A stretch of DNA of 45,886 nucleotides. Source: a virus. Where the stretch lies: IMG/VR virus record IMGVR_UViG_3300042553_000422, positions 1 to 45,886 of that record; one strand, written 5' to 3'. The notes under the pieces are model-generated. The model did no database searches. It had not been told where the DNA came from and was given only the letters and a program-made list of their open reading frames with translations. The first letter of the stretch is position 1, and every line of letters starts with the position of its first letter. Positions 28,984-38,227 of this stretch are shown piece by piece. Both the position numbers and the translations under genes were made by a program.

Positions 28984-29258
28984 ACTGGATCGAAGGCGTC
29001 GTCTCCCTGCTCCAGACCGGAGCGCTGCTCTATGCGGCGCTCCGGCTCTGGAACACGGTGGAGTTGTTCGCCCCCCGCCCGCCGCAGAAGCCCTCGCTGG
29101 ACGCCCAAGTCCCGATGACCCCCAACGCAATCGACTGGGTCAATAGCTGGCCCGAGGGCTGGGAACGTGAGCAGGCCGAAGCCACCCTGCGAGAGCAGAT
29201 GCAGCTGCTGGGTGACTGGGACAAAGCCGTCGCCCGACTGAACCCCTTGGAGAGCTGA
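28980..29258 (+). CDS. Small protein with an N-terminal hydrophobic segment (92 aa)
   Basis: GTG 28980 overlaps the previous stop (GTGA); GTG 28974 is possible. Residues ~5-22 (EGVVSLLQTGALLYAALRLW) are hydrophobic or amphipathic. The rest is a Trp/Glu-rich helix (WPEGWEREQAEATLREQM) ending LNPLES. It lies directly before the portal gene. Membrane association or packing against the portal are both possible; unknown. Confidence 0.5.
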   Translation: MNWIEGVVSLLQTGALLYAALRLWNTVELFAPRPPQKPSLDAQVPMTPNAIDWVNSWPEGWEREQAEATLREQMQLLGDWDKAVARLNPLES

Positions 29259-29261
29259 CCC

Positions 29262-31697
29262 ATGACCAGCCCGTTCCCGCCGCAGGACGACGAGATGCTG
29301 GAGGATGAGGAAGATCCCATCCTCCCCGGCGGGATCGCGTTGTCGGAGCTGGAAGCCGCCGAACCCGACGAGGCACTGGATACGGCGCTGGCCGACCGCA
29401 TCATGGCCGAAGCCATGGGCGAAGAGATGCCCATGGAAGACGAGGTTGCCGAAGACGACTTCGGGAACGTCATGTCAAGCGAGGAGCCGCCCGCCGCAGA
29501 GGAAAGCGAGTCCGGCATCATCCCCGACCTGATGGTGGGTCGGGTGGACCCGAACGACCCCGACGCCGTGGATGGGCAAGAGACATGGCTCCGCGCCATG
29601 TACGGAGCCGACTGCCCCTTCGCCCAGCAGGGTGCGCCGGTCGATCTGGCCACGGGCATGGTCGATACCGACGCCATCGACGACATGGCGTGGGTGGCAT
29701 GGGTGCAGGGGCTGGAGACGCTGACCGAGCCGATGGTCGCCCAGCGGATGCCCGCCGTTACCCGCAACCGCCTGTTCTATTCGGGCAAGCAGTGGATCAC
29801 CCGCCGGGCTGGCCCACAGGGACGCGATGCCGCTGTGCGGTGGATCGAACCGCCGCAGCCCTCTGATGTCTCACGGGTGGTCTTCAACATGGTGAAGCCC
29901 GCCCTCGACCTGCACACGCAGGTCATCTCCGAGCAGCGCCCCGGCTTCAGGACCCAGCCCCGCTCCCGCGACCCCGAGCGCCTGAAGCAGGCCGAGGTGC
30001 AGCAGGACGGGCTGGAGTACCAGTGGACCCAGCAGAAAATGAAGCAGCAGACGGTCGAGGCCCGGCACGCCGCAGGCACCGACGCCGTTGCCTTCTGGCA
30101 CATCTACTGGGATGTCGATGCCGGGCCGCTGGAGCGAATGGAAAGCACCGGCCAGATGGCGCGACTGGGCGACCCCCGGACCAAGACCTACACACTGGAG
30201 CATGTCCGTGTCTCCCCCAACGCCACCGCCAGCCAGAAGCCCTTCTACGTTCTCCTCTTGGATGAGATCAGTCTGGCTGAATCCGCCGCCCGGTACGGTC
30301 GGGAGGTGGCTGCTGAACTGGGTATGTCAGGCCCTCAGTCCAGTGGCACACTGTCAGCTGGACTGGGTACGCTTGGGACTGGTTCGGTCTGGGGATCAGG
30401 AGCCGCCCAGAACCCGATGCAGTCCGCATGGGGCGGCGGGGAGCCAGTCCAGACGGTGATGCGCCGGACGCTCTACTGCGAGCCGAGTGACGCCCTGCCC
30501 AACGGGCTGATGATGGTCACGGTGGGGGATGTCGTCGTGAGCGTGTCGGGCCTGCCGATCCCCCGCATCCCGGTGGTGCGGGTGCCGGACGGGACGCCCG
30601 ACCCCCGCTACTTCCCCGAAGGCCGACTTGACGACGCACTGGAACACCAGATGCGCGTCAATGCCGTGCTGTCAAAGTGGGTGGACAACGTCCGCCTCAA
30701 CGCTGGCCCCAAGCTGATGGGGCGGGCGGGCAGCCTGAAGAAAGAATCCATGGCCGTCGGCACCATGACCATTCTGGATGTCGAGGGTGACGCCAACGCG
30801 CTGAAGGTGCTGCCGGGGATGAGCCTCGCCCCGGACGCCAAGGAATTGTTCCAGCTGGAGCGGGACGCCTTTGAGGCCAAGATGGGGTGGAACGACTCGA
30901 CCCGTGGGAACTTCTCTGCGGGATCATCGGGTCGTGCCATCTTGGCCCAGCGCGAGCAGGTCGAGCGGGTCTTCCTGCCGGGCGTCATTGCCATGTCGGA
31001 AGCCATGGTCGAGTGGGCCGAGATCACGCTGGAGTTCATGCGGTGGGGGTACGACCTCCCCCGGACCATCGCCCTGACCGGCGAGTCCCGTGTCGACCTC
31101 GCCCGGCAGCTGACCCGTGACGATTTCAACGGGATTGCGGATGTGCAGCTGGACCCGGAGACGCTGGTGCCCATGCCCCGCGCCCTCCGGCTGTTCCTGC
31201 TGGAGCAGAATCTGGAAAAAGGCGTGATTTCCCCCGAAGAGTTCCGTCGCAGGCAGCCCTTTGCCTTCACCGGCAGCTTTGAGACCGCCGATGACGCCCA
31301 AGAAGCGCGTGCGTTGCGCCTCGCAGAGCGAATTGCCCGTGGTGATCCCGAGTTTTCCGCCGATCCGGGCTTCGGCATCCGCTGGCAGGACGATGAAGCC
31401 ATCCATCAGACCGTGCTGGAGCGGCAAATCCTGCTGCGGGACGACTTGGAGGAGCAAATCATCCAGATCGCGGACGCCCGATGGAAGAAACTGGCCGATC
31501 AGGCCATGCTCAAGCAGGGCGGGCAGCCTGCCGCGCCCGGCGAAGAGGAAATGGGCACCGTCGAGGGCGAGAATCTCCCTGCCGGGCAGCAGCCGCTGCT
31601 TGGGGCGCTCCCCGGCATGGCGGCGGCGGGCACGGAAATGATGATGCCCGACTCTGACGCCGAAATCCAAGGCAACATTCCCCTGATGTCCGCATGA
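29262..31697 (+). CDS. Portal protein, P22-like (811 aa)
   Basis: After a ~150-residue acidic N-terminal arm, RNRLFYSGKQW starts the portal core. VSRVVFNMVKPALDLHTQVI and the SEQRPGFRTQPRS turn follow, then a long coiled segment (EVQQDGLEYQWTQQKMKQQT) and AFWHIYWDVDAG. These are hallmarks of P22-type portal proteins. Portals form the dodecameric channel at one capsid vertex through which DNA is packaged and released. The acidic extension and a Gly/Ser-rich loop (~350-395) make it longer than average. It is followed by the scaffold candidate and capsid genes as usual. Confidence 0.85.
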   Translation: MTSPFPPQDDEMLEDEEDPILPGGIALSELEAAEPDEALDTALADRIMAEAMGEEMPMEDEVAEDDFGNVMSSEEPPAAEESESGIIPDLMVGRVDPNDPDAVDGQETWLRAMYGADCPFAQQGAPVDLATGMVDTDAIDDMAWVAWVQGLETLTEPMVAQRMPAVTRNRLFYSGKQWITRRAGPQGRDAAVRWIEPPQPSDVSRVVFNMVKPALDLHTQVISEQRPGFRTQPRSRDPERLKQAEVQQDGLEYQWTQQKMKQQTVEARHAAGTDAVAFWHIYWDVDAGPLERMESTGQMARLGDPRTKTYTLEHVRVSPNATASQKPFYVLLLDEISLAESAARYGREVAAELGMSGPQSSGTLSAGLGTLGTGSVWGSGAAQNPMQSAWGGGEPVQTVMRRTLYCEPSDALPNGLMMVTVGDVVVSVSGLPIPRIPVVRVPDGTPDPRYFPEGRLDDALEHQMRVNAVLSKWVDNVRLNAGPKLMGRAGSLKKESMAVGTMTILDVEGDANALKVLPGMSLAPDAKELFQLERDAFEAKMGWNDSTRGNFSAGSSGRAILAQREQVERVFLPGVIAMSEAMVEWAEITLEFMRWGYDLPRTIALTGESRVDLARQLTRDDFNGIADVQLDPETLVPMPRALRLFLLEQNLEKGVISPEEFRRRQPFAFTGSFETADDAQEARALRLAERIARGDPEFSADPGFGIRWQDDEAIHQTVLERQILLRDDLEEQIIQIADARWKKLADQAMLKQGGQPAAPGEEEMGTVEGENLPAGQQPLLGALPGMAAAGTEMMMPDSDAEIQGNIPLMSA

Positions 31698-31725
31698 CCC
31701 CCACCCCACGACCGGAGCCTGCCAT

Positions 31726-32919
31726 ATGACAGCCCCCAACGCCTTCGACTTCGACAGCATGGCTGCCGAAATCATCTCGGACCTCAACGGCGGCAGTGCC
31801 GAGGAGGCCGCTGTTGCAGAACAGCCACAGGTGGTGGACGGACTGGTAATGCCGCCTGCTGATCCGCCCGCCGCAGGGGTCAAGATCGTGGCCGACGCGC
31901 CCGTCGTTGCGCCCAAGGCCCCGGTCGCCGTGACTTCGGACACGCTGGTGGACGAGCCGTCCGAAGACGAAGAGGGCGAAGAGTCGGACGAAGCTGCCGA
32001 GGCAACACCTGCCGAGCAGAAGCTGCCGGTGCCGGACCCGAAGTTCCCGAACGTCCAGTACGAAATCCGCGATGCCGAAGGCGAAGCACTCCAGCCGCCC
32101 GAGGGGTTGTCGTTCACCTTCAAGGCCGACGGCGGCAAGGTGTTTGAGAACATCCCGCTGCCGCATGTCATCCAGTTGGCGCAGCGCGGCATCTACAACC
32201 AGCGGGTCCACGACGAAGTGCAGGAGTTCCGGGCGGCAGTGCCTGAGATTCGGGCCACCCTTGCCGACTACGAGACCACGATCACATCTTTGCAGCAGCA
32301 AGTCGAACGGCTACTCGGAGATGACGAGTACCTGTTTGAGCAGCGAGAAGCCCTTGAACGCGCCAACACCCCCGAAGCCCGACTGGAACGGGCCGAGCGT
32401 GCCTTGCGTGAACGGGATGCCGCCGCCGAAGGTCAATCCACCCAGCAGGCGATCTCGTCGTATGTAGACGAGCAGATCGCCCCCCAGTTTGAGACGATCC
32501 TTGCCCAGCACGGCGAGCACGTTTCGTGGGAAGAAGTCTGGGGGAAGTACGACCAGATGCTCATGCCATTCAAGCGCAATGGCATCGTCCCGCCGGAGAA
32601 AATCGGCATCATGGGCCATGTCTTGGTCAATGAACTGATCCCGTGGGTCGAGGCCACCGTCGAGAAGCGGCAGAGCAAGGCACAGGCGGCAACGGCTACC
32701 AAGGCGAGCGACGCAGCCCGCATCTTGGCAGCCGAAGGCGCAGCGAAGCGGAAGGCAGCGGAAGCCGCCACCCTCCAGCGCCGTCAGTTTGTTCGTCGGA
32801 CCGCCGTGGCCCCAACGTCAGGCACGCCCGCCGCAGGGATGCGCCCGCCGCAGGGACCCGTGGACTACACGAACGTGCTGGATTCCATCATGCAGGACGC
32901 CGCCAACTATGGCCGGTAG
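31726..32919 (+). CDS. Putative scaffolding protein (397 aa)
   Basis: Between portal and capsid, where scaffold genes lie. The first ~115 residues are acidic and Pro/Ala-rich (EPSEDEEGEESDEAAEATPA). Residues ~170-250 are strongly coiled coil (LADYETTITSLQQQVERLLG, ARLERAERALRERDAAAE). The C-terminus is basic (KRKAAEAATLQRRQFVRRTA), as in scaffold tails that dock on the capsid protein. An internal chaperone for procapsid assembly, not kept in mature virions, is inferred. Two iterated 10-mers lie 17 bases apart at its 3' end. Confidence 0.65.
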   Translation: MTAPNAFDFDSMAAEIISDLNGGSAEEAAVAEQPQVVDGLVMPPADPPAAGVKIVADAPVVAPKAPVAVTSDTLVDEPSEDEEGEESDEAAEATPAEQKLPVPDPKFPNVQYEIRDAEGEALQPPEGLSFTFKADGGKVFENIPLPHVIQLAQRGIYNQRVHDEVQEFRAAVPEIRATLADYETTITSLQQQVERLLGDDEYLFEQREALERANTPEARLERAERALRERDAAAEGQSTQQAISSYVDEQIAPQFETILAQHGEHVSWEEVWGKYDQMLMPFKRNGIVPPEKIGIMGHVLVNELIPWVEATVEKRQSKAQAATATKASDAARILAAEGAAKRKAAEAATLQRRQFVRRTAVAPTSGTPAAGMRPPQGPVDYTNVLDSIMQDAANYGR

Positions 32920-32953
32920 TTCACGCCACTTCTCTCTCTCGTAGGGTATTCTC

Positions 32954-34300
32954 ATGGGCGCAACAGTCGTCCCCGTGTCACAGATCACGGCAACGGAGTT
33001 CGATGGCCTGCTGAAGCAGGTCCACTCCAGTTTCCGCATGAAGTTCTTCCCGATTGCCGACCCGGTGCTTGCCCAGATCAAGAAGGGCACCCGTGGCATG
33101 AAGGGTCTCCGCTGGTCCGGTCGCGGTGTCGCCTTCGACACGGTGATGAACCGCCCGGTCGGCGTCGTCTCCAACCAAGAGGGCTGGTTCCCGAAGTCGG
33201 CGCAGACGACGGAAGTGCAGGGCAACATGGACATCAAGCGGATGTATGTGACCCGCGTCCTCGACGGTCTGGCCGACATCGGCACGACCACGAAGGAAGG
33301 GGCGTACATCGGCATCGCCAAGAAGCTGGTGCAGGAAGCGATGGATGCGACCAAGCTGGCTCTCAGCGAGGTGATCCACGGCGACGGTCGCGGTGTGAAG
33401 GGCATCATCCGCAATGCGGTGACGAACACGTTCAACGTGGACTCCCCGTATGGCTACACCAACGCGGGTCCGGGTGCCCTGCTGCTGGATCGCGGGCAGG
33501 ACATCGCCATCCTCTCGGCGGACGGCCTGACGCTGCGTGGTCGCTCGACCATCGCCAGCATCACGCAGAATGCCTCGACCGACACCGCCGTGCTGGTGCT
33601 GGACACCGCCCTTGCGTCTGCTGCCACCATCGGTGACATCATCGTCGCGGCCACAAACGCCCCGTCGGGTGGCACCATCGGCAGCATGACGGGCTTCAAC
33701 CAGTCCCCGAACGGACTGGGCAACCTGCTCAACCGCGACGGCACCAGCTACAACTCGCTGCACGGGATCAGCGCCGCAACGCACGCCCGCTGGGACGCGC
33801 TGCGCCTGACGGCGTCGGGCGTGATCGACCCGAACAACCCGAACGAGATGGATGTCTGGGAGCTGGCCACGAAGATCGGGATGCGCTCCGGCATGTCCCC
33901 GCGTGAGCGGCCCGGCGACTTCATGATGATGGGCACCTACGGCATCGAACGGAAGCTGGCCGAGTCGTTCCTCGGCGCACGCCGCTTCATGCCGGAAGGC
34001 CAGATGAAGATCAACGGCGGGTACTCTGCCGTGAACATCCTCGGGATGCCGTACATCTCGTCCGGCTGGGCACCGGCTGGCGAGTTCAAGATGGTCCACA
34101 CCCCGTCGCTGGTCTGGATCGACGGCAAGGACTGGGGCGTGGCCGAAGTCGGCAACAACAACGGCGAGCGCCCGGTGGATGGCCGTGACGCGAAGATGAT
34201 GAACTGGGGGACCTACTGGAACCTCGGCCTCGTCCAGCGCAACTCGCACGGCATGATCTCTGGCTACACGGATACGTCGCGCTACACCCCGGTGAACTGA
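32954..34300 (+). CDS. Major capsid protein, HK97 fold (448 aa)
   Basis: The order of elements fits an HK97-fold coat protein: a helical N-arm (SSFRMKFFPIADPVLAQIKK), an E-loop-like strand region (GLRWSGRGVAFDTVM, GWFPKSAQTTEVQG), a spine helix (GIAKKLVQEAMDATKLALSE) and a C-terminal A-domain ending LVWIDGKDWGVAEVG. An inserted beta-rich domain lies at ~150-240. It lies after portal and scaffold candidate, and its composition (Gly, Thr, Asn-rich) is typical. It should form the icosahedral shell. The ribosome site is weak (AGGGTATT), unusual for the most abundant virion protein. Confidence 0.85.
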   Translation: MGATVVPVSQITATEFDGLLKQVHSSFRMKFFPIADPVLAQIKKGTRGMKGLRWSGRGVAFDTVMNRPVGVVSNQEGWFPKSAQTTEVQGNMDIKRMYVTRVLDGLADIGTTTKEGAYIGIAKKLVQEAMDATKLALSEVIHGDGRGVKGIIRNAVTNTFNVDSPYGYTNAGPGALLLDRGQDIAILSADGLTLRGRSTIASITQNASTDTAVLVLDTALASAATIGDIIVAATNAPSGGTIGSMTGFNQSPNGLGNLLNRDGTSYNSLHGISAATHARWDALRLTASGVIDPNNPNEMDVWELATKIGMRSGMSPRERPGDFMMMGTYGIERKLAESFLGARRFMPEGQMKINGGYSAVNILGMPYISSGWAPAGEFKMVHTPSLVWIDGKDWGVAEVGNNNGERPVDGRDAKMMNWGTYWNLGLVQRNSHGMISGYTDTSRYTPVN

Positions 34301-34321
34301 GCCGGATGAAGTCCATGCTGC

Positions 34322-34350
34322 GGGGGGCTGGGGATTCGCTCCAGTCCCCC
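34322..34350 (+). terminator. GC-rich hairpin after the capsid gene
   Basis: GGGGG-CTGG (34323-34331) pairs with CCAG-T-CCCCC (34341-34350), with one bulge and a nine-base loop. It lies 22 bases after the capsid stop. No T-run follows. It may be a partial terminator that gives more capsid mRNA than downstream mRNA. Confidence 0.55.
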
Positions 34351-34385
34351 GTTGGCGTGTCACGGGTTCCTTGTGAGGGGGGTCT

Positions 34386-34850
34386 ATGCTGCTGCCGTCG
34401 ATCAAGAATGGTGTGTTCCGTGCGCGTCCCGCGTACCGCTCCGATTTCCGGTTCGATTCAACGTCGTCGCCCCTCATCGGGACGAACGGCATCGCCGCCA
34501 CTGGCAACCTCCGGGTCATCATCCCGAAGGGCCGCAACAAGGTCATCGTGGCGGACGCTTCGCTGGTGGCGCTGGTTGCCGCTTCGGCGGCGACCTACAC
34601 CATCACCGTCGGCAAGCGCACGGCGGCAGGGGTGGACGTTCCGCTGACCACGGCGCAGTCGGTGCTGGCCGCTGGCATCACGGCGCTGGGCGGCGTAGGC
34701 AAGACGAACACCCTGCCGCAGGTCACGACGCTGACCGACGAGCAGCGCACGGTGATGCCGGACGACATCCTGTATGTCGATCTCGCTATCACGACCCTGA
34801 CGGTCCAGCCGACGATGCAGGTGTCGGTCGATCTGTTCGTTCAGGAATGA
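34386..34850 (+). CDS. Beta-rich head decoration candidate (154 aa)
   Basis: ATG 34386 follows GTGAGGGGGG. The protein is Thr/Val/Ala-rich and almost all strand (GNLRVIIPKGRNKVIVADAS, AATYTITVGKRTAAGVDVPL, PTMQVSVDLFVQE). It is similar in size and style to the protein at 27861. Directly after the capsid gene, a decoration or cement protein is a fair inference; no sequence family is recognised. Confidence 0.55.
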   Translation: MLLPSIKNGVFRARPAYRSDFRFDSTSSPLIGTNGIAATGNLRVIIPKGRNKVIVADASLVALVAASAATYTITVGKRTAAGVDVPLTTAQSVLAAGITALGGVGKTNTLPQVTTLTDEQRTVMPDDILYVDLAITTLTVQPTMQVSVDLFVQE

Positions 34851-35368
34851 TGCAGAGTCCTGAGATTGAGCCACTGGTGCTGGCCGGGTTGCGGGAGATC
34901 GACCCCAACCTCGGCCTGCGCTGGCACCCGATGCTGAACCAGTGGATGGTGATGTATGCGTGGTCGGAAGACGACCCCCGCCGCAGCGCCATCCGCGCCC
35001 AGCTGGTGCCCGAGTCGGAAGCGTGGGATGTGCTGGACTACTGCCCGGCGGGTGCCACCATCGAAGAGACGTATTCGCATGTGACGAATACCTTCAAGCG
35101 CATCGGTTCTCGGGCGGACGGAAAGCTGGAGGTCCAGCGGTTGCTGGAGCGGGTGCATCACTTCAACCGCGCCATCGACGCCAAGAACCACGACGAAGCG
35201 TTCGGGGATGTGTTGAACTACGCGGCGGTCATGCCGACCGAAGCGCGACCAAAGTTCGGGTTCGTCGATGGGCAGACGGCCAACACCGTCGTCCAGAAAG
35301 GCAAGCTGAAGCGGGCTGACCGCGTGCTGCTCGCGGCCCAGCAGGCCAAGGATTCTTCCAAGGAGTAA
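34850..35368 (+). CDS. Unknown head-region protein (172 aa)
   Basis: The second of two adjacent ATGs (34847, 34850); both overlap the previous stop. It begins with a mixed alpha/beta part (LVLAGLREIDPNLGLRWHPM, WMVMYAWSEDDPR). A helical part follows (LEVQRLLERVHHFNRAIDAK). It ends with a basic tail. This 'L--W-----Y-V' front is shared by small phage proteins of unknown role found near capsid genes. Function not assigned. Confidence 0.5.
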   Translation: MQSPEIEPLVLAGLREIDPNLGLRWHPMLNQWMVMYAWSEDDPRRSAIRAQLVPESEAWDVLDYCPAGATIEETYSHVTNTFKRIGSRADGKLEVQRLLERVHHFNRAIDAKNHDEAFGDVLNYAAVMPTEARPKFGFVDGQTANTVVQKGKLKRADRVLLAAQQAKDSSKE

Positions 35369-35374
35369 GTCGGG

Positions 35375-36025
35375 ATGCCGTGGACGCGGGCGAACTATCT
35401 CACGGAAGCCCGCCGGGCTGCCGAGAAGGAAGATGACCTCGACCGCTACCCGGACGAGTCCCTGAACCGGCTGTTTGCCATCGTCCTCCGCAGCGAGTGG
35501 CGACGGCTGCTGGACTTGGCCCCGCGCCACCGTGTTGTTACGGTCGGCGTGCAGCTGGGGCTGGGCCTGTCGGTGTCTCAGCCAACGCTGGCTGGGATCG
35601 GCAGTGTTCATCGCATCCTGTCGGTCATGGTCAACGGGCAAGAGCTTCCCGAAGTCCCTGATCGCGGCACTGACCTGACTGGCGTCTCTCCTGCGCCCCG
35701 GCCCGGTTGGGTCTGGGAGAACGAGACGCTGCTGATTCGCGGCCTGCCCGTTGGCACTCAGCTGGTGATCCGGGCCAGCGTGGTCCCGGCGCTGGACGAG
35801 ACGCTGGCCACCGTGGACTGGCCCGACGAGTTTGCCTTCGTGCTGGTGTACGAACTGGCGGGGCGTATGCTCATCAAGGGCAGCGTCGAGTCGGGCGAAG
35901 CTGCCGACCAGTTCCGCATGGCCGACGCCGAACGCCAAAAAATGATGGCGGTCCTGCGGCGGGCGGGGATGACCCCCGAAAGTGTCCGCCCCATGGACGA
36001 TGCGTCTGACTGGGGTGGCTCCTGA
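35375..36025 (+). CDS. Head-to-tail adaptor / gp4-like candidate (216 aa)
   Basis: ATG 35375 follows AGGAG. A helical N-terminal part (ANYLTEARRAAEKEDDLDRY then ESLNRLFAIVLRSEWRRLL) precedes a beta-rich centre (VHRILSVMVNGQELPEVPDR, NETLLIRGLPVGTQLVIRAS) and a C-terminal helical region (AGRMLIKGSVESGEAADQF). This layout and the place between capsid and tail hub match phage head-completion proteins that extend the portal in podoviruses. The assignment is by layout and order. Confidence 0.55.
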   Translation: MPWTRANYLTEARRAAEKEDDLDRYPDESLNRLFAIVLRSEWRRLLDLAPRHRVVTVGVQLGLGLSVSQPTLAGIGSVHRILSVMVNGQELPEVPDRGTDLTGVSPAPRPGWVWENETLLIRGLPVGTQLVIRASVVPALDETLATVDWPDEFAFVLVYELAGRMLIKGSVESGEAADQFRMADAERQKMMAVLRRAGMTPESVRPMDDASDWGGS

Positions 36026-37677
36026 TGCGCGAACTCCGCAAAGACACGGCAGCCGGGTTCGGCGGTGGGTTGGACCTGACCAGCGATGCGCTGTCGCTGC
36101 CCGAAGACCGGCTGCGGTGGGCTGAGAACGCCCGCCTGACGCAGCGCGGAGCCATCCAAAAGCGCGGGGGCCTCCTGCGCCGCCATGTCACCGCCTTGCC
36201 CGCCGCAGTGCGTGCTCTATTCACATGGTCCCGCCCAAGCGGCGTGCTGCTGCTGGCCGTGGCGGGCGGTTCGCTTTACAGCGCCCCGTTGGTTGCTGGT
36301 GCCCTGACATGGACGCTGCAAGGGACCGGCCTGTCGGCCACCGCCACGCCCAGCTTTGCCGTCTTCCGCGATGCCGGGGCGGTCGAAGCTGTCTACATCG
36401 CAGACGGGGTCGCCCTGCGAAAGTTCAACGGCACCACCTTGTCGTCTGTGGCGGGTGCGCCGTCCGGCGTGACGGTCTTGCGGGTCTACAACCAGCGACT
36501 GCTGGCGGTGGACGGCTTGACCGAACGCCTCTACTTCTCGGCGCTCAACAACGGCGACACGTTGGGCAACGCCGGGGCGTTCGGCGGGTTCGGCGTCGTC
36601 CGCACGTTCGGGGACCAGCAGCTGGAGTCGCTGGAGGTGCTGGCCGACCGGCTGCTCCTGTTCCATGTGTCCGGCATCTCCAGCTTCACCGGGCTGGGGC
36701 AAGACGACATCGCCATTCAAGCGGGCACACAGGGCATCACGCCCGATGTCGGCACCAGCGCCCCGTTCAGCGTTGTGAAGGCCGAGCAGAGCGTCTACTT
36801 CCTGTCTGACCGTGGGTTCTACCGGGTCGCGCAGGACGGCATGGACGCCATCGGAGAAATCATCCAGCCGTTGTTGCAGGACCTTGACGACGCCGTGCTG
36901 GCACAGGTGGTCGGGGTGCATGATCGCCGCCTTCGCACGGTGCTGTGGCACATCCCGACGGTGGGGGTGGTGTGCTACGACTACCGCCTTCGCGCATGGA
37001 CCGGCCCCTTCACGGGCGGGTTTCTGACGGTAGCCACGACCGCCATGGCCGAATCGCAGAACGCCGACGGGGTCAGCATCGTGTTGCGGGGGGATACCCT
37101 CGGATTCGTCACGCAGCTGGATGCGCCGGGTGTGTTTCGGGACAATGCCTCTGCGGCGGGCACGGGTGGTGAACGCTACACGATGCGTCTGACACTGCGG
37201 CGCTTCTACCACAACGACGTCGCAATGGAAAAGCTGTACCGCCGCGCCTACGTCGTGGCCGACATCCGGTCTGATCCCGCCCCTGTCATTGGGTGGCGGA
37301 CCAGCACGCAGGCCGGGCAGCGCCCGATCACAGGCGACACGCTCGGCCTGATTACGGGATACGATGCCAACGCGGCCTACGACGACCCGGACTACGCCTA
37401 CGACTCTGGCGGGGTGCAGACGTTCGCCGTTCCGGTGAGCGGACGCGGGGCCAGCATCGACATTGACTTCGACGATGTCGGGGAAGCGGCCACCATTATC
37501 TCTGCCGTTGTCGTCGAAGCCACGGCAATGGGCACGCGCCCGCTGTACCGTCCGGTTCCGCCGCCGTTTATCCCCGCACCTGCGCTGCCTGCTGTCGCCA
37601 TGCAGCTGGCCATCGACATTGGTGGGACACTCCCGCTGCCGGTCGTTGGCATGGCCGTCGTCACCCAACCCGGATAA
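36025..37677 (+). CDS. P22 gp10-like tail-hub / stabilisation protein (550 aa)
   Basis: The opening (GFGGGLDLTSDALSLPEDRL then RWAENARLTQRGAIQKRGG) is the signature of P22 gp10-type stabilisation proteins. Repeated four-strand blades follow (GVLLLAVAGGSLYSAPL, VEAVYIADGVALRKFNG, SVYFLSDRGFYRVAQ, GVVCYDYRLRAWTGP), as expected of a beta-propeller. In podoviruses six copies close the portal channel and join it to the tail needle and spikes. The C-terminal ~150 residues are a separate beta domain and a Pro-rich tail. It starts one base into the previous stop. Confidence 0.75.
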   Translation: MRELRKDTAAGFGGGLDLTSDALSLPEDRLRWAENARLTQRGAIQKRGGLLRRHVTALPAAVRALFTWSRPSGVLLLAVAGGSLYSAPLVAGALTWTLQGTGLSATATPSFAVFRDAGAVEAVYIADGVALRKFNGTTLSSVAGAPSGVTVLRVYNQRLLAVDGLTERLYFSALNNGDTLGNAGAFGGFGVVRTFGDQQLESLEVLADRLLLFHVSGISSFTGLGQDDIAIQAGTQGITPDVGTSAPFSVVKAEQSVYFLSDRGFYRVAQDGMDAIGEIIQPLLQDLDDAVLAQVVGVHDRRLRTVLWHIPTVGVVCYDYRLRAWTGPFTGGFLTVATTAMAESQNADGVSIVLRGDTLGFVTQLDAPGVFRDNASAAGTGGERYTMRLTLRRFYHNDVAMEKLYRRAYVVADIRSDPAPVIGWRTSTQAGQRPITGDTLGLITGYDANAAYDDPDYAYDSGGVQTFAVPVSGRGASIDIDFDDVGEAATIISAVVVEATAMGTRPLYRPVPPPFIPAPALPAVAMQLAIDIGGTLPLPVVGMAVVTQPG

Positions 37678-37681
37678 CCCC

Positions 37682-38227
37682 ATGGCCGTCCAAAGTGGAA
37701 TCCCGTTCCCGCAGCAGCCAGCGGTGGACTTGGTCGATGTCAACGGCGAGCGCGTCTTTGGTGCCACCGGCACTGTGACGGCGGCACTCGCCTCTGGAGT
37801 GGGCACCCTGTCAGGGACGCTTACCGCAGCCGCTGCGGCGGGACGAGCCACCTTCGTCGGGCTGGCGGTCACCGTGCCGCCCGGCTCTCCTGACCCTTCC
37901 CCCCACCAGATTCGGTTTACCAGTCCGGGGTTGCCGGATGTCTTGTCGAACGTTTTCGATGTCGTGCCTGCGGTCACGTTGGTCCCGACCCGGCTGGCTT
38001 TTGGCAGCACGCCGGTCGCCGTCAACGAGAACGCTGTCATGTCCTCGGTGCAGGTGCGAGTCGAAACGGCGGACGGCACACTGGCCCCGTCGTATGTCGG
38101 CACGATCACGCTGTCTATCTTCTCCGTCGTCTACATCAGCGGCACGGAACGCGATGTCGTACTGCGAGCCACTGCGCCGGGATTGACGACGGCCTTCAGC
38201 ACCTCCATCCGGGTGACTCTCGTATGA
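37682..38227 (+). CDS. Ig-like tail protein (181 aa)
   Basis: Two bacterial Ig-like (BIG-type) domains: VDLVDVNGERVFGATGTVTA...RATFVGLAV (~15-65) and a second starting near LVPTRLAFGSTPVAVNENAV (~100-175). QIRFTSPG near residue 77 recurs at the start of the next gene, which suggests domain shuffling between them. Ig-like domains are common accessory parts of phage tails and bind weakly to cell surfaces. It overlaps the next gene by four bases. Confidence 0.65.
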   Translation: MAVQSGIPFPQQPAVDLVDVNGERVFGATGTVTAALASGVGTLSGTLTAAAAAGRATFVGLAVTVPPGSPDPSPHQIRFTSPGLPDVLSNVFDVVPAVTLVPTRLAFGSTPVAVNENAVMSSVQVRVETADGTLAPSYVGTITLSIFSVVYISGTERDVVLRATAPGLTTAFSTSIRVTLV